Assembly: GCF_023611925.1 (NCBI RefSeq)
Contig: NZ_CP091456.1
Location: 2,274,001-2,338,000 of the forward strand
Direction: 5' to 3'
From: Avibacterium sp. 20-132
GTDB taxonomy: Bacteria > Pseudomonadota > Gammaproteobacteria > Enterobacterales > Pasteurellaceae
DNA length: 64,000 bases
Both the position numbers and the translations under genes were made by a program. The notes below the pieces were generated by a model. The model did not search any database. It saw nothing but the letters and a program-made list of their open reading frames with translations, and was not told where the DNA came from. Shown here one piece after another: positions 30,177-40,848 of this stretch (positions are counted from its first letter, which is position 1; each line of letters opens with the position of its first letter).

Positions 30177-31083
30177 TCAGCCCACCATTAAGGTACAGGA
30201 TGTCACCGTCCGTTATAACAACGGACATACCGCCATTCATAATGTGTCTTTTCAATTACAAGGCGGGACAACCTGTGCATTGGTGGGCGTGAATGGGAGT
30301 GGTAAATCCACCTTATTTAAAAGTTTAATGGGATTGGTCAAACCACAACAAGGGCAAGTTTTGCTTTGTGATCAGCCAATTAAAAACGCACTAAAACAAA
30401 ACTTAATCGCCTATGTGCCACAAAGTGAGGAAGTGGATTGGCAATTTCCTGTTTCCGTTTATGATGTAGTGATGATGGGGCGTTATGGCTATATGAATTT
30501 GCTAAGAATTCCCACCGCACTTGATAAACAAGAAGTTCAGCTTGCAATGACACGTTTAAATATTGCGCACCTTGCACAACGTCAAATTGGCGAGCTTTCT
30601 GGTGGACAGAAAAAACGCGTCTTTCTTGCGCGCGCACTTGCGCAAAAAAGCAAAATTATTCTGCTTGATGAACCTTTCACGGGCGTTGATGTACAAACGG
30701 AAGCGGCAATTATGGATCTCCTTGCCAATTTGCGTAAAGAAGGCTATTTAATTCTCGTCTCCACCCATAATTTAGGGGCAGTCCCTGATTATTGCGATCA
30801 AGTGATTATGATCAACCGCACAGTGCTTGCGCAAGGCAGTACTGCCAGCACCTTCACTCAACAAAATTTAGAACAGGTCTTTGGTGGTGTGTTGCGCAAT
30901 GTCAAACTCAGCGCACGCGATCTACACGATGATGAAGATGAACGTACCGTTACCGTTCTCACCGACGATGAACTGCCTGCGGTGTTTTATGGACAAACTA
31001 AAAATGATCCACCTGCGCCGATTATTCGTGATTGTAATGTAGAAGATTGCCCGTGCCGTTCGACTAAAGAGAACACCCAATGA
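30166..31083 (+). CDS. sitB: Mn/Fe ABC transporter, ATPase
   Basis: 305 residues from the ATG at 30166 (AAGGA upstream), overlapping the end of sitA by 11 bp. Walker [10 protein letters not shown], signature LSGGQKKR and Walker [13 protein letters not shown] are all intact. The C-terminus is extended by an acidic segment ([18 protein letters not shown]) and a Cys-rich end, [18 protein letters not shown], which could bind metal. It powers the SitC/SitD permeases. Confidence 0.93.
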   Translation: MPNSQPTIKVQDVTVRYNNGHTAIHNVSFQLQGGTTCALVGVNGSGKSTLFKSLMGLVKPQQGQVLLCDQPIKNALKQNLIAYVPQSEEVDWQFPVSVYDVVMMGRYGYMNLLRIPTALDKQEVQLAMTRLNIAHLAQRQIGELSGGQKKRVFLARALAQKSKIILLDEPFTGVDVQTEAAIMDLLANLRKEGYLILVSTHNLGAVPDYCDQVIMINRTVLAQGSTASTFTQQNLEQVFGGVLRNVKLSARDLHDDEDERTVTVLTDDELPAVFYGQTKNDPPAPIIRDCNVEDCPCRSTKENTQ

Positions 31084-31931
31084 TCGCCTTATTATTAGAA
31101 CCTTTCCATTATGAGTATATGATCAATGCCTTTATATTAAGCGCAATGGTGGGAGGAATTTGTGCGTTTTTATCCGCCTATTTAATGTTGAAAGGTTGGT
31201 CATTAATTGGGGATGCCCTTTCGCATTCTGTTGTTCCCGGGGTTGCCATCGCCTATGCGTTCTCTTTCCCTTATGTAATCGGAGCATTTTTTTCAGGAAT
31301 TTTAGCCGCACTTTCTATTTTATGGGTAAAATCCTTATCAAACTTACGCCAAGACGCGGTGATCGGGTTTATTTTTACCACCTTTTTTGCACTGGGATTA
31401 TTTATTATTTCTCTCAATCCTACCGCCATTAACGTACAAGATATTGTATTAGGCAACCTTTTAGGCATTTCAGCAGAAGATATTTGGCAAGTGACAATCA
31501 TTATTAGCATTTGTTTTATCCTATTACTGATTTTTTGGAAAGATCTGTTACTGGTCTTTTTTGATGAAATGCAAGCCTCCGCCGTGGGGCTATCACCGCA
31601 TTATTACAAAATACTCTTTTTTACCCTATTAAGTGCTTGTGTGGTGGCTGCCTTGCAAACCGTTGGCGCAATTTTGGTGATCGCAATGGTCATCACACCG
31701 GGGGCAACGGCGTATTTACTCACGGATCGCTTTAAAACCTTAGTGATCATTGCAATAAGCCTTGGCATAGGGAGCAGTTTATTGGGGGTGTATATCAGCT
31801 ATTATTTAGACGGTGCAACAGGCGGATTAATTGTGTGTTTTCAGACCGCACTTTTCTTAGCCGCGTTTTTCTTTTCCCCTAAATACGGCATTTTACGCCA
31901 CACGCGTTCTGCTAATAAGGAGCAGGAATAA
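31080..31931 (+). CDS. sitC: Mn/Fe ABC transporter, permease 1
   Basis: 283 residues, ABC-3 family membrane protein with about eight hydrophobic segments. [20 protein letters not shown] near residue 40 is the family signature. It overlaps sitB by ATGA and sitD by TAATG. It is probably paired with SitD as a heterodimeric channel. Confidence 0.92.
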   Translation: MIALLLEPFHYEYMINAFILSAMVGGICAFLSAYLMLKGWSLIGDALSHSVVPGVAIAYAFSFPYVIGAFFSGILAALSILWVKSLSNLRQDAVIGFIFTTFFALGLFIISLNPTAINVQDIVLGNLLGISAEDIWQVTIIISICFILLLIFWKDLLLVFFDEMQASAVGLSPHYYKILFFTLLSACVVAALQTVGAILVIAMVITPGATAYLLTDRFKTLVIIAISLGIGSSLLGVYISYYLDGATGGLIVCFQTALFLAAFFFSPKYGILRHTRSANKEQE

Positions 31932-32767
31932 TGAATTGGATTGACGTCGGACTGAACTGGTGGGTTGAACCGCTCAGTTATCCTTTTATGCAAAATGCGT
32001 TATTTATGGCATTAATCATTGCCGTGATTTGTGCTGTATTGTCTTGTTTTTTGATTTTGAAAGGCTGGTCGCTAATGGGCGATGCCATTTCTCATTCGAT
32101 CTTACCGGGAATCGTGTTGGCTTATGTAGCAAGCATTCCCTTAGCCATAGGTGCATTAGTTTCTGGCTTATGCTGTGCTTTTGGCATTGGCTATTTAAAA
32201 TCTCACAGCCGTATTAAGGAAGACACGGTGATGGGCATTATGTTTTCAGGAATGTTCGCACTGGGGCTTGTGCTATTTAGTAAGGTCGAGACGGAACAAC
32301 ACCTTTCCCATATTCTATTCGGCAATTTATTAGGGATTACCCCACAGGAATTAGTCCAAACACTGGTTATCGCCACGCTAGTTTTGTTGATTATCTTACT
32401 GAAAAGAAAAGATTTTTTGCTTTTCTGTTTTGATCCAAACCACGCGCGCGTAATTGGGCTTGCGGTAACAAAATTGCATTATGGTTTGCTGTTTTTGCTC
32501 GCCTTAACGATCATCAGCACAATGCAAGTGGTCGGGATTATTTTAGTCACCGCAATGCTGATTTCACCGGGGATCACCGCTTATGTGTTGAGTAAAAATT
32601 TCAACACAATGCTACTTATTGCCATTGCCACTGCCACAACAAGCAGTTTTCTTGGCGTAATTCTGAGCTATCATCTTGATGCGGCTACAGGCCCAACCAT
32701 TATTTTGTTACAGGCATTAGGCTTTGTACTCGCGTTAGGCTATCGCAAACTTCGTCCAATTAACTAA
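31931..32767 (+). CDS. sitD: Mn/Fe ABC transporter, permease 2
   Basis: 278 residues, a paralogue of the preceding permease (GWSLMGDAISHSILPGIVLA). Multiple transmembrane helices. It is the last gene of the operon. I see no clear terminator in the 117 bp before the convergent yccX. Confidence 0.92.
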   Translation: MNWIDVGLNWWVEPLSYPFMQNALFMALIIAVICAVLSCFLILKGWSLMGDAISHSILPGIVLAYVASIPLAIGALVSGLCCAFGIGYLKSHSRIKEDTVMGIMFSGMFALGLVLFSKVETEQHLSHILFGNLLGITPQELVQTLVIATLVLLIILLKRKDFLLFCFDPNHARVIGLAVTKLHYGLLFLLALTIISTMQVVGIILVTAMLISPGITAYVLSKNFNTMLLIAIATATTSSFLGVILSYHLDAATGPTIILLQALGFVLALGYRKLRPIN

Positions 32768-32884
32768 GAAAACAGCGTTCTGTACCAATACAACAAGGTA
32801 AATTTTGCTTATGGCTTGGCTTCCCTCTCTTTCACCCGTTATAGGCTTGTGCAATAACGCGATATTCTGTTTATTTTATCTGTA

Positions 32885-33160
32885 TTAAGTACGACGTACA
32901 GAAAAATCGTGGAAAACTGCATCACCAAGATAATCTTCCATAATGACCTGTTTCACCACCGCACTGGGTGAGCCACGTTGTAACCATTGATAAAGTTGGG
33001 TTAATTGTTGTTCTGAACCTTTCGCAATAACCAATACACTTCCATCTGAGCGATTTTTTACCCAGCCCGTTAGCCCGATTTTTGTGGCTTCTTTCCAAGT
33101 AAAATAGCGAAACCCTACCCCTTGCACACGCCCATAAACGGCAAATTTTTTTACGTTCAT
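32885..33160 (-). CDS. yccX: Acylphosphatase
   Basis: 91 residues. GRVQGVGFRYFTWKEA holds the catalytic Arg and GWVKNRSDGSV the catalytic Asn. It hydrolyses acyl phosphates such as acetyl phosphate. AAGGAA lies upstream of the ATG. It belongs to the same conserved ycc block as tusE and yccA. Confidence 0.94.
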   Translation of the reverse strand: MNVKKFAVYGRVQGVGFRYFTWKEATKIGLTGWVKNRSDGSVLVIAKGSEQQLTQLYQWLQRGSPSAVVKQVIMEDYLGDAVFHDFSVRRT

Positions 33161-33333
33161 TTTCCTTCCTAATGATCCAAATCATTCCAATGTCATTTAA
33201 CTGCGCAAATTTCAAGCAAAAATAAAATTTTTTATTTTCATTTTTGCCAAATTAGCATAGCATAGCCAAGTCCACTTTAAATGATTAAAGTGAATCAAAA
33301 TAAAACATTATCCCTTATATGAAAGGAGCGAAT

Positions 33334-33993
33334 ATGAAATTTCGTTTTGCTGCATTAGCTACCGCAGCGTTATTCACTAGTACAGCAAGTTTTGCTGGAA
33401 TGGTAACCAGTTCATCTAATGTTGATTTTTTAGCCATTGACGGACAAAAGGCAAGTAAATCTCTTTTAAAATCAACAAATTCTTTTAAAGCTAATGATAC
33501 ACAACCCCACCAAGTTGTGGTGCGTGTAAGTGAAGTGGTGAGATCGGGTGGTTCTGATCGGGCATTATTTGAATCCAATCCAATCATCGTCACCTTCCAA
33601 GGGACAGCAGAAGATGTTGTGATTTCTGCCCCACACCTTGAAGATGAGCGTGAAACTGAAGCTTATAATAAAAACCCTGTTGTTAGCGTAAAAACTGTTT
33701 CTGGAAAAAATGTGCCATTTAAACAGGATCTATTAAAACAGGAAGGTTTCTTACCCGGTTTAAATCTGATTGACAATCTTTCTGAGTACAACGCTTCAGG
33801 TGCGGTTGCTTCGGTATCTTCTTTTGCCACAACAGCAATGCCAGCAGCACTGCCTTCTGCAGCAAAAGCACAAAAAGGTAAAATTACCGTACAAGGTGAA
33901 AATGTGGTGGAACAGCAATTACAATACTGGTTCCAACAAGCAGATAAAGAAACGCAAACACGCTTCTTAAATTGGGCAAAAAAACAAAAATAA
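33334..33993 (+). CDS. yccT: YccT family (DUF2057) periplasmic protein
   Basis: 219 residues from the ATG at 33334 (AAAGGAG upstream; an ATG at 33319 lies upstream of that site). Signal peptide ending at about residue 21 (TASFA). It matches the DUF2057/YccT family in length and in the block [18 protein letters not shown]. In E. coli YccT affects curli production; its role in this family is unknown. It is followed by a hairpin terminator and mgsA. Confidence 0.82.
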   Translation: MKFRFAALATAALFTSTASFAGMVTSSSNVDFLAIDGQKASKSLLKSTNSFKANDTQPHQVVVRVSEVVRSGGSDRALFESNPIIVTFQGTAEDVVISAPHLEDERETEAYNKNPVVSVKTVSGKNVPFKQDLLKQEGFLPGLNLIDNLSEYNASGAVASVSSFATTAMPAALPSAAKAQKGKITVQGENVVEQQLQYWFQQADKETQTRFLNWAKKQK

Positions 33994-34011
33994 TCGTAAA
34001 TTATTATTGAG

Positions 34012-34039
34012 AAAAAGTGGGCTTTACGCTCACTTTTTG
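34012..34039 (+). terminator. Terminator between yccT and mgsA
   Basis: AAAAAGTGGGC and GCTCACTTTTT pair with one G-T mismatch around a 5-nt loop, with further Ts. It lies 19 bp after the yccT stop and just before the mgsA ribosome site. Confidence 0.75.
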
Positions 34040-34054
34040 CTATCTGGAGGAAAA

Positions 34055-34513
34055 ATGCAAAATACCACGCGACAGCTTACAGAAAATAAACATATTGCTT
34101 TGGTTGCCCACGATCACTGTAAACAAGATTTAATAAATTGGTGTAAAAAGCACCGCACTTTACTTTCTGCCCATATTCTTTATGGCACAGGGACAACGGG
34201 CAATTTAATCCAAGCAGAAACTGCACTTCCCATTACACCATTGTTAAGCGGTCCTATGGGCGGGGATCAACAACTTGGTGCATTAATTGCAGAACAGAAA
34301 ATTGATGTGCTGATTTTCTTTTGGGATCCAATGAATGCCGTGCCGCACGATCCTGATGTCAAAGCCTTAATGCGTATTGCTACGGTGTGGAATATTCCTG
34401 TTGCAATGAATATCGCCAGTGCTGACTTTTTGGTGCAAAGTCAATTATTTAACCAAACTGTTGATATTCAAGTGCCAGATTATGCCAATTATCTCAAAGC
34501 GCGGTTAAAATAA
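34055..34513 (+). CDS. mgsA: Methylglyoxal synthase
   Basis: 152 residues from the ATG at 34055 (CTGGAGG upstream), the same as E. coli MgsA. Motifs: [26 protein letters not shown] (catalytic Asp) and [18 protein letters not shown]. It converts dihydroxyacetone phosphate to methylglyoxal and phosphate, a bypass when sugar phosphates accumulate. yccS begins 32 bp downstream. Confidence 0.96.
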   Translation: MQNTTRQLTENKHIALVAHDHCKQDLINWCKKHRTLLSAHILYGTGTTGNLIQAETALPITPLLSGPMGGDQQLGALIAEQKIDVLIFFWDPMNAVPHDPDVKALMRIATVWNIPVAMNIASADFLVQSQLFNQTVDIQVPDYANYLKARLK

Positions 34514-34544
34514 ATCTCGCGTTAATGCAATTTAGGGTATAAAA

Positions 34545-36704
34545 ATGACAATTAATAACTGGCTAAATGCCAAAGTTATCGCAACCATTCCTGTTTTTAT
34601 TGCAGTAAACATTGCTGCTTTTTCCGTTTGGTTATTTGATATTTCACAGCAAAGTATGCCTTTGGTGCTAGGCATTATTGCTGGCGGTTTAGCAGATTTA
34701 GACAATCGTTTAACTGGGCGGCTGAAAAATATTTTCTATACCCTACTTGCCTTTTCGGTATCCACATTGAGCGTTCAGCTCACACTGGGTAATGGGGTGG
34801 CATTTACTCTGTTGATGACGGTCATCACCTTTATTTTTACGATGATCGGTGCGGTGGGACAACGTTACAATACAATTTCTTTTGGTACGCTGGTGGTTGC
34901 CCTTTACACCACCCTCACCTATCAACCTGAAACCCTGTGGTATCTCAATTCCTTATTAATTTTATTAGGTACATTGCTATATAGCATTACCGCGATTATC
35001 GTTTATCTTTTTTTTCCTAACCGCCCAGTGCAAGATGCGGTGGCAAAATCTTTTTTAGCATTAGCTGAATATTTAGAAGCAAAATCCTTGTTTTTTGATC
35101 CCGATGATATTGATCAACTCGAAAGCAAGCAAATTACCCTTGCGATGAAAAATAGCCAACTGATTAATGCCTTTAATGCTTGCCGTACTGCGCTGTTTTA
35201 CCGTATTCGCGGGCAATATCGCCACACGCGTACGACACAGATGATCAATTATTATTTTGCGGCACAAGATATTCACGAACGCGCTAATTCTAGCTATTTT
35301 AATTATCAAGTCTTAGCGCAACAGCTTAAAAATACGGATTTAATCTTTCGTATTCAACGCCTTTTAGAATTGCAAGCTCAAGCGTGCCGTGATTTTGCAC
35401 AAAGCCTGCAACAAAATAGCCATTATCGCTATAACCCTCGTTTAGAACGTGCAATAGCTGGCGTAAATCAATCTTTTGAGCATTATGCGCAGCAGCATCA
35501 AGATGATACGCAAAACACCGCGATCAAAACCCTAATTAATAATTTACAAGGGGTGGACTGGCAGCTACGCCATTTAGGGCAAGCCCCTGAATCTTCTGAA
35601 ACACATCACCGCTGGGTGAAAATTCACGATGATAGCGATGTAACAGGGCTAAAAAATATTTGGCTCACCATTCGTAGCCATTTAAGTTTTGATTCACAGC
35701 TTTTCCGCCACGCAGTCAGATTGTCGATTGTGGTTTTTGTATGCTGTACCATCGTAGAATTTTTACAGCTTTCACGTGGTTACTGGATTTTGCTCACGGC
35801 TGTCTTTGTTTGCCAACCGAATTATGCCGCCACGAAATTACGCTTAAAACAACGCATTATTGGGACTATTCTCGGGGTAATTATTGGGTCATTATTACCT
35901 TATGCCCACCCGACCTTAGCCTTACAGATGGGCTTGGTGGTAGCAACCAGTACGTTATTTTTCTTTTTCCGCAGTAATAATTACAGCTTTTCCACGTTTT
36001 TCATTACCTTACAGGTACTTATTAGCTTTAATATTATTGGCTTTGATATTCACTCTGCCCTTTATTCTCGCTTAATTGATACCTTAGCAGGCGCTTTTAT
36101 TGCTTGGATTGCGGTTTCCTATTTATGGCCTGATTGGAAATATCTACAACTTAGCCAAGTGATTCACAAAGCCATTCAAAGTGATGGCAAATATTTGTTG
36201 TATATCATCAGCCAACTTCAATTTGGTAAATGTGATAACTTGCAATATCGCATTGCACGCCGAAAAGCGCACGAATATGCCACCGCGCTTAGCGCGACGA
36301 TGTCTAATATGAATAGTGATCCAGAAAAATACAAAGATCACTTACAAGAAGGCTTTGAAATGTTAAAACTCAATTATTCCTTATTAAGCTATATTTCTGC
36401 TCTTGGTGCTTACCGCAAACATATTAAGCAAATTCAGCAAAATATTGATTTTATGGCAGAATATTATCCTATTGCGAAAAAACTGATCTACGCATTAGAG
36501 CATATTGAATCCTTATCTCAGCCTGTGTTTGACAAGCTGCAAAAAAACATTCATCAATCCTTGCAACAACTAAATGAGCAACAAGGAGAAAAACTGAGCC
36601 AATCTGAAGTGGGCATTCCAATTCAACAGCTTAATATGATAAGCCAAATCTTGCCGCATATTTATGTGATTTTTCATAATAGAAAATACGCACAAGCACA
36701 TTAA
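34545..36704 (+). CDS. yccS: YccS-family (FUSC-type) inner membrane protein
   Basis: 719 residues; E. coli YccS is 717. Two clusters of transmembrane helices (about residues 10-155 and 385-520) are each followed by a soluble helical region, as in the YccS/YhfK/FUSC family of putative efflux proteins. The substrate is unknown. It ends just before a bidirectional terminator shared with cspD. Confidence 0.88.
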   Translation: MTINNWLNAKVIATIPVFIAVNIAAFSVWLFDISQQSMPLVLGIIAGGLADLDNRLTGRLKNIFYTLLAFSVSTLSVQLTLGNGVAFTLLMTVITFIFTMIGAVGQRYNTISFGTLVVALYTTLTYQPETLWYLNSLLILLGTLLYSITAIIVYLFFPNRPVQDAVAKSFLALAEYLEAKSLFFDPDDIDQLESKQITLAMKNSQLINAFNACRTALFYRIRGQYRHTRTTQMINYYFAAQDIHERANSSYFNYQVLAQQLKNTDLIFRIQRLLELQAQACRDFAQSLQQNSHYRYNPRLERAIAGVNQSFEHYAQQHQDDTQNTAIKTLINNLQGVDWQLRHLGQAPESSETHHRWVKIHDDSDVTGLKNIWLTIRSHLSFDSQLFRHAVRLSIVVFVCCTIVEFLQLSRGYWILLTAVFVCQPNYAATKLRLKQRIIGTILGVIIGSLLPYAHPTLALQMGLVVATSTLFFFFRSNNYSFSTFFITLQVLISFNIIGFDIHSALYSRLIDTLAGAFIAWIAVSYLWPDWKYLQLSQVIHKAIQSDGKYLLYIISQLQFGKCDNLQYRIARRKAHEYATALSATMSNMNSDPEKYKDHLQEGFEMLKLNYSLLSYISALGAYRKHIKQIQQNIDFMAEYYPIAKKLIYALEHIESLSQPVFDKLQKNIHQSLQQLNEQQGEKLSQSEVGIPIQQLNMISQILPHIYVIFHNRKYAQAH

Positions 36705-36711
36705 AATAGAA

Positions 36712-36749
36712 AAGAAAAAAGGCAAAGTGCTAAACTTTACCTTTTTCTT
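36712..36749. terminator. Bidirectional terminator between yccS and cspD
   Basis: AAGAAAAAAGG(C)AAAG pairs with CTTTACCTTTTTCTT. The A-run on one side and T-run on the other suit both converging genes. Confidence 0.75.
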
Positions 36750-36771
36750 AAAGGATATGAACTTACTTTAT

Positions 36772-36981
36772 CTATTCTACAACTGGGACGATTTTGGTTG
36801 CGTGCGAGCCTTTATCACCGTGTACCGCTTCAAAATTGACTTTTTGCCCCGCTTTTAAAGAACGATAACCCTCCATTTCAATCACAGAATAATGCGCAAA
36901 AATATCTGCATCATTCCCTTCTGCTGAAATAAATCCAAACCCTTTTGCGTTATTGAACCATTTAACAACACCAACTTCCAT
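36772..36981 (-). CDS. cspD: Cold-shock-domain protein CspD
   Basis: 69 residues from the ATG at 36979-36981, the usual family start (MEVGVVKWFNNAKGFGFI). RNP1 KGFGFI and RNP2 DIFAHY are present. It binds single-stranded nucleic acid. The best ribosome site (AGAGGTG) lies closer to an ATG three codons upstream (36990), which would give MFI before MEVG; either start is possible. About 230 bp separate it from yoaH and may hold a long 5' leader. Confidence 0.92.
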   Translation of the reverse strand: MEVGVVKWFNNAKGFGFISAEGNDADIFAHYSVIEMEGYRSLKAGQKVNFEAVHGDKGSHATKIVPVVE

Positions 36982-37214
36982 AATAAACATTTCACCTCTA
37001 AATGGATTTTCTATCTCTGATAGAATTTTGAAAACCAATAAAGCACTCGCCTTATTCCCTAATTTTTCGAGTAAATATTCAAATAAATTTCTCTTTTTCG
37101 CAAGAACCAATCTTCTAAAATCAAACAGAGATCACAAAATTTCTTTATATATGTGTTGCTTACACAGTTCAGCAAATAAAAAATTACTCCAAAAATTTTT
37201 ATTTAGGTATGAAA

Positions 37215-37388
37215 TTATTCCTTAACAGAATGGTTTTCTACGTTTTGTTGGTGCTGTTCGCGTAGTGCTTTGGCGACAATCGTAATTGCCTCACCACTAC
37301 TTATGCCTTGTTCCATTAATGCCTGAATTTTTTCCACCGCTTCTTGCTGTTGTTCGTGCGTTAAACTTAATAATGCGTGATCTAACAT
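37215..37388 (-). CDS. yoaH: YoaH family (UPF0181) small protein
   Basis: A 57-residue frame, ATG at 37386-37388 to TAA at 37215-37217, read directly from the sequence. The protein starts [20 protein letters not shown] and continues [19 protein letters not shown], matching UPF0181/YoaH ([25 protein letters not shown]-type). AAAGGT lies upstream. The function is unknown. The pairing with cspD is also found in Haemophilus. Confidence 0.85.
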   Translation of the reverse strand: MLDHALLSLTHEQQQEAVEKIQALMEQGISSGEAITIVAKALREQHQQNVENHSVKE

Positions 37389-37464
37389 AATTTACCTTTA
37401 TTCGCTTAAAAGAAATCAGTAATATACCAACAAAATTCGCAAACACAACATAAGAGGAAAAATT

Positions 37465-38469
37465 ATGCCCTTTAACTTAAAAAACCGTCATTTACTGAGC
37501 CTTGTACACCACACCCCACAAGAAATTCAATTTTTACTGCAACTTGCTAAAGACTTAAAACAGGCGAAATATACAGGCACAGAGCAGCCTAAATTAAAAG
37601 GCAAAAACATTGCCTTAATTTTTGAAAAAACCTCTACCCGCACACGCTGTGCCTTTGAAGTGGCGGCTTATGATCAAGGTGCAAATGTAACCTATATTGA
37701 TCCCAATTCTTCGCAAATTGGACATAAGGAAAGTATGAAAGACACCGCGCGTGTATTGGGGCGAATGTATGATGCCATTGAATACCGTGGTTTTAAACAA
37801 GCCGTTGTGAATGAACTGGCAGAATATGCTGGCGTGCCTGTGTTTAATGGGCTAACCGATGAATTTCACCCAACCCAAATGCTGGCGGACGTACTTACAA
37901 TGATGGAACATTGTGATAAGCCATTGTCTGAAATTCGCTATGTGTATATTGGTGATGCACGTAACAATATGGGCAATTCCTTATTATTAATTGGGGCAAA
38001 ATTAGGAATGGACGTGCGAATTTGCGCCCCAAAAGCCTTGCAACCAGAAGCAGAATTCGTGGTAATATGTCAAGAATTCGCACAGCAAACAGGGGCAAAA
38101 ATCACCATTACAGAAGAGATTGATCTTGCCGTTAAAGGCGTTGATTTCGTTCATACTGATGTCTGGGTATCAATGGGTGAACCACTTGAAAGCTGGGGTG
38201 AACGCATTGAGTTACTCTTGCCTTATCAAGTTACCCTATCCCTAATGCAACGCAGTGGTAACCCTAAAGTGAAATTTATGCACTGCCTGCCAGCTTTTCA
38301 TAATTGCGAAACCGAAGTAGGTAAAAAAATCGCCGAAAAATACCCGCACTTAGCAAACGGTATTGAAGTCACGGAAGAGGTGTTTGAATCACCAATGAAC
38401 ATCGCCTTTGATCAAGCAGAAAACCGTATGCACACCATTAAAGCGGTAATGGTCGCATCGTTAGCATAA
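37465..38469 (+). CDS. argF: Ornithine carbamoyltransferase
   Basis: 334 residues, like E. coli ArgF. Carbamoyl-phosphate site STRTRCAFE (about residue 56), HPTQ, and the ornithine-binding [10 protein letters not shown] motif. It makes citrulline from ornithine and carbamoyl phosphate. No arcA or arcC is adjacent, so an anabolic role is more likely, but the sequence alone does not exclude the catabolic ArcB type. A terminator follows. Confidence 0.93.
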   Translation: MPFNLKNRHLLSLVHHTPQEIQFLLQLAKDLKQAKYTGTEQPKLKGKNIALIFEKTSTRTRCAFEVAAYDQGANVTYIDPNSSQIGHKESMKDTARVLGRMYDAIEYRGFKQAVVNELAEYAGVPVFNGLTDEFHPTQMLADVLTMMEHCDKPLSEIRYVYIGDARNNMGNSLLLIGAKLGMDVRICAPKALQPEAEFVVICQEFAQQTGAKITITEEIDLAVKGVDFVHTDVWVSMGEPLESWGERIELLLPYQVTLSLMQRSGNPKVKFMHCLPAFHNCETEVGKKIAEKYPHLANGIEVTEEVFESPMNIAFDQAENRMHTIKAVMVASLA

Positions 38470-38496
38470 CAGCTTACCAACCTTTATCGCTTACCA

Positions 38497-38526
38497 TAAA
38501 AAATGCCCTCCATCGGGCATTTTTTT
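38497..38526. terminator. Bidirectional terminator between argF and folC
   Basis: AAAAAATGCCC and GGGCATTTTTTT form a strong stem with a T-run. The hairpin overlaps the folC stop codon (38525-38527). Confidence 0.85.
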
Positions 38527-39883
38527 ATGCGAGTAATGCTAATAACTGCCCTACGGTATAAAATGAGCCAAACACGAGCAACACATCATTTTCTTGCGAA
38601 TTTTGCACCGCACTTTGTAATGCCTGTGTCATTGATATTTCTGCAGACGCATTGATTTTTTTTCCTTGCGATAAAGCAAGCTGGTTCAATTGTATCAGTA
38701 ACTCATCGCTGCGCTGTCCTCGTGCAACGGATAAACTCACGCAATGCCATTCATCTATAATATCAAGCAGTGGGGAAAAAACACCTTGCGCATCTTTGTC
38801 TTTCAAAATACCACAAACGGCGAGAATACGTTGTGTCGGTTTTTTAAGTGCGGTGAGTTTTTCCGCTAAATATTTTGCTGCGTGCGGATTATGCCCGACA
38901 TCAACGATCACCTGTGGCAATGTTTTTTCGTCACAATGTAACAGCTTAGCCAAGCCTTGTCGTTGCTTACTCTCTAAAGACTGAAAACGTCCCGTAAGTT
39001 GCACATTTTGTAACGCTTCACGAATATGCTGTTCTGCAATGTGAAAAGGCAAATAAGGTAACACCGCTAAAGCCGTGGCGGCATTAGCAAGAGGAATATG
39101 CGGAAAAGGCAGATTTTCCAACCGCACTTTTTTGTTTTCACTTTCTTGATTATGACAGTGTTCACGTTGCCATTGCCAGCTTTGCGCGGTTTGGCTAAAC
39201 GTCCAATCTACCCCACGACGGCTTAACTGGCAATGTCGCTTTTGTGCTTGTTCCAACATTGTGTTTGGCACATTAGGCTCACCAATAATGGCAGGTTTAT
39301 TGGCACGAAAAATCCCTGCTTTTTCAAACGCAATTTGCTCACGGGTGTTGCCAAGAAAATCAGTGTGATCAATATCAATACTGGTAATCACCGCAATATC
39401 GCTATCTACAATATTGGTCGCATCTAATCGACCGCCTAGCCCAACCTCTAAAATAACGACATCTAGCTTAGCTTGTTTAAATAAATATAACGCCGATAAG
39501 GTGCTGTATTCAAAATAAGTTAAAGATTGCGTTTTATTCTGCTCAATAAAAGCAAAAGAGGCACTATGTTGCTCATCAGGTAATTCCTGATTTTGAATGC
39601 GAACACGCTCGTTGTAGCGAATTAAATGCGGTGAAGAATACACCCCGACGCGATAACCTGCGTTCAGCAAAATCTGCTCTAACAGGCGACAAGTTGTGCC
39701 TTTGCCATTTGTCCCACCAACGGTGATCACAAAGGGGGCAGGATTAAGCAAATCAAGTTGTTGTGCAACGGATTTAATGCGCTCAAGACCTAAATCAATG
39801 GCTTTAAAATGGCTTTGTTCTAAATAAGAAAGCCACTGCGACAAAGGCGAAGTGGCTGTTAAAGATAACTTAAAATTATTCAT
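38525..39883 (-). CDS. folC: Bifunctional folylpolyglutamate / dihydrofolate synthase
   Basis: 452 residues, Mur-ligase fold. ATP-binding loop [18 protein letters not shown] (about residues 55-72) and [20 protein letters not shown]. It adds glutamate to dihydropteroate and folates. It overlaps the accD stop by 8 bp, the accD-folC order of many gammaproteobacteria. Confidence 0.95.
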   Translation of the reverse strand: MNNFKLSLTATSPLSQWLSYLEQSHFKAIDLGLERIKSVAQQLDLLNPAPFVITVGGTNGKGTTCRLLEQILLNAGYRVGVYSSPHLIRYNERVRIQNQELPDEQHSASFAFIEQNKTQSLTYFEYSTLSALYLFKQAKLDVVILEVGLGGRLDATNIVDSDIAVITSIDIDHTDFLGNTREQIAFEKAGIFRANKPAIIGEPNVPNTMLEQAQKRHCQLSRRGVDWTFSQTAQSWQWQREHCHNQESENKKVRLENLPFPHIPLANAATALAVLPYLPFHIAEQHIREALQNVQLTGRFQSLESKQRQGLAKLLHCDEKTLPQVIVDVGHNPHAAKYLAEKLTALKKPTQRILAVCGILKDKDAQGVFSPLLDIIDEWHCVSLSVARGQRSDELLIQLNQLALSQGKKINASAEISMTQALQSAVQNSQENDVLLVFGSFYTVGQLLALLA

Positions 39884-40775
39884 TCTCAGGAAGGTTTTCT
39901 ACTAATTCAGCTTGCACAAAAGGAGAAGGCTTATTAGAAAGTTTCCCCAACAAACTCGCAAGGGTTTCACGCATATCGCCGCGTTTTACGATCATATCAA
40001 TCGCCCCTTTTTCTAATAAAAACTCACTGCGTTGAAAACCTTCTGGCAGTTTTTCACGCACAGTCTGCTCAATCACACGCGGGCCAGCAAAGCCAATTAA
40101 GGCTTTTGGTTCAGCAATATTAATATCGCCAAGCATTGCAAAACTTGCTGAAACACCGCCTAGCGTTGGATCTGTTAATACAGAAATAAACGGCACGCCC
40201 TTTTCACGCATTCTTGCTAATACGGCACTGGTTTTAGCCATTTGCATAAGGGAAATTAAGGCTTCTTGCATACGCGCACCACCACTGGCAGAAAAACACA
40301 CAAAAGGACAATTATCCTCAATGGCTTTTTCCGCTGCTTGTACAAATTTTGCCCCAACCACAGCCCCCATTGAGCCGCCCATAAAGCTAAAGTTAGACGC
40401 GGCAGCAACCACAGGCATCCCATATAATGTCCCCGCCATAGCAATGAGCGCATCTTTTTCACCTGTTTCTTTTTGTGCTGCGGTTAAGCGATCTTTATAT
40501 TTTTTTAAGTCTTTGAATTTTAAAATATCTTTTGGTTCAAGATCGGCTGCAATTTCCACCGCACTTTCTTTATCTAACAATGCCAATAAACGGGTACGCG
40601 CATCAATACGCATATGGTGTCCACATTTTGGACAAACTTCTAAATTACGCGTTAATTCATCGCGATATAATACTTGTTCGCAAGAAGTACATTTTGTCCA
40701 AACGCCTTCTGGCACATTCGCCTTACGCGTATTTGACGCCGTATTCTTACTAAAAATTCGATCAATCCAGCTCAT
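39876..40775 (-). CDS. accD: Acetyl-CoA carboxylase carboxyltransferase subunit beta
   Basis: 299 residues from the ATG at 40773-40775 (AAAGGG upstream; relatives start MSWIDRIF). An N-terminal C4 zinc finger ([10 protein letters not shown] ... [10 protein letters not shown], residues ~27-55) is followed by the carboxyltransferase core ([16 protein letters not shown]). It transfers carboxyl from biotin to acetyl-CoA, together with AccA encoded elsewhere. Confidence 0.96.
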   Translation of the reverse strand: MSWIDRIFSKNTASNTRKANVPEGVWTKCTSCEQVLYRDELTRNLEVCPKCGHHMRIDARTRLLALLDKESAVEIAADLEPKDILKFKDLKKYKDRLTAAQKETGEKDALIAMAGTLYGMPVVAAASNFSFMGGSMGAVVGAKFVQAAEKAIEDNCPFVCFSASGGARMQEALISLMQMAKTSAVLARMREKGVPFISVLTDPTLGGVSASFAMLGDINIAEPKALIGFAGPRVIEQTVREKLPEGFQRSEFLLEKGAIDMIVKRGDMRETLASLLGKLSNKPSPFVQAELVENLPENE

Positions 40776-40848
40776 TTTAACCCTTTCTATTAACAAAAAA
40801 TTCCGCTTATTAGACCATAATTTATTATAATATTCTAGCTTTTAAACA

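Noticed and set aside
36982..37214. Possible cold-shock thermosensor or riboswitch in the cspD leader
   Set aside because: The region is long and AT-rich, but I could not identify a conserved cold-box or a convincing structure by eye.
40321..40830. 169-residue plus-strand frame opposite accD
   Set aside because: It lies opposite the conserved carboxyltransferase core; antisense shadow.
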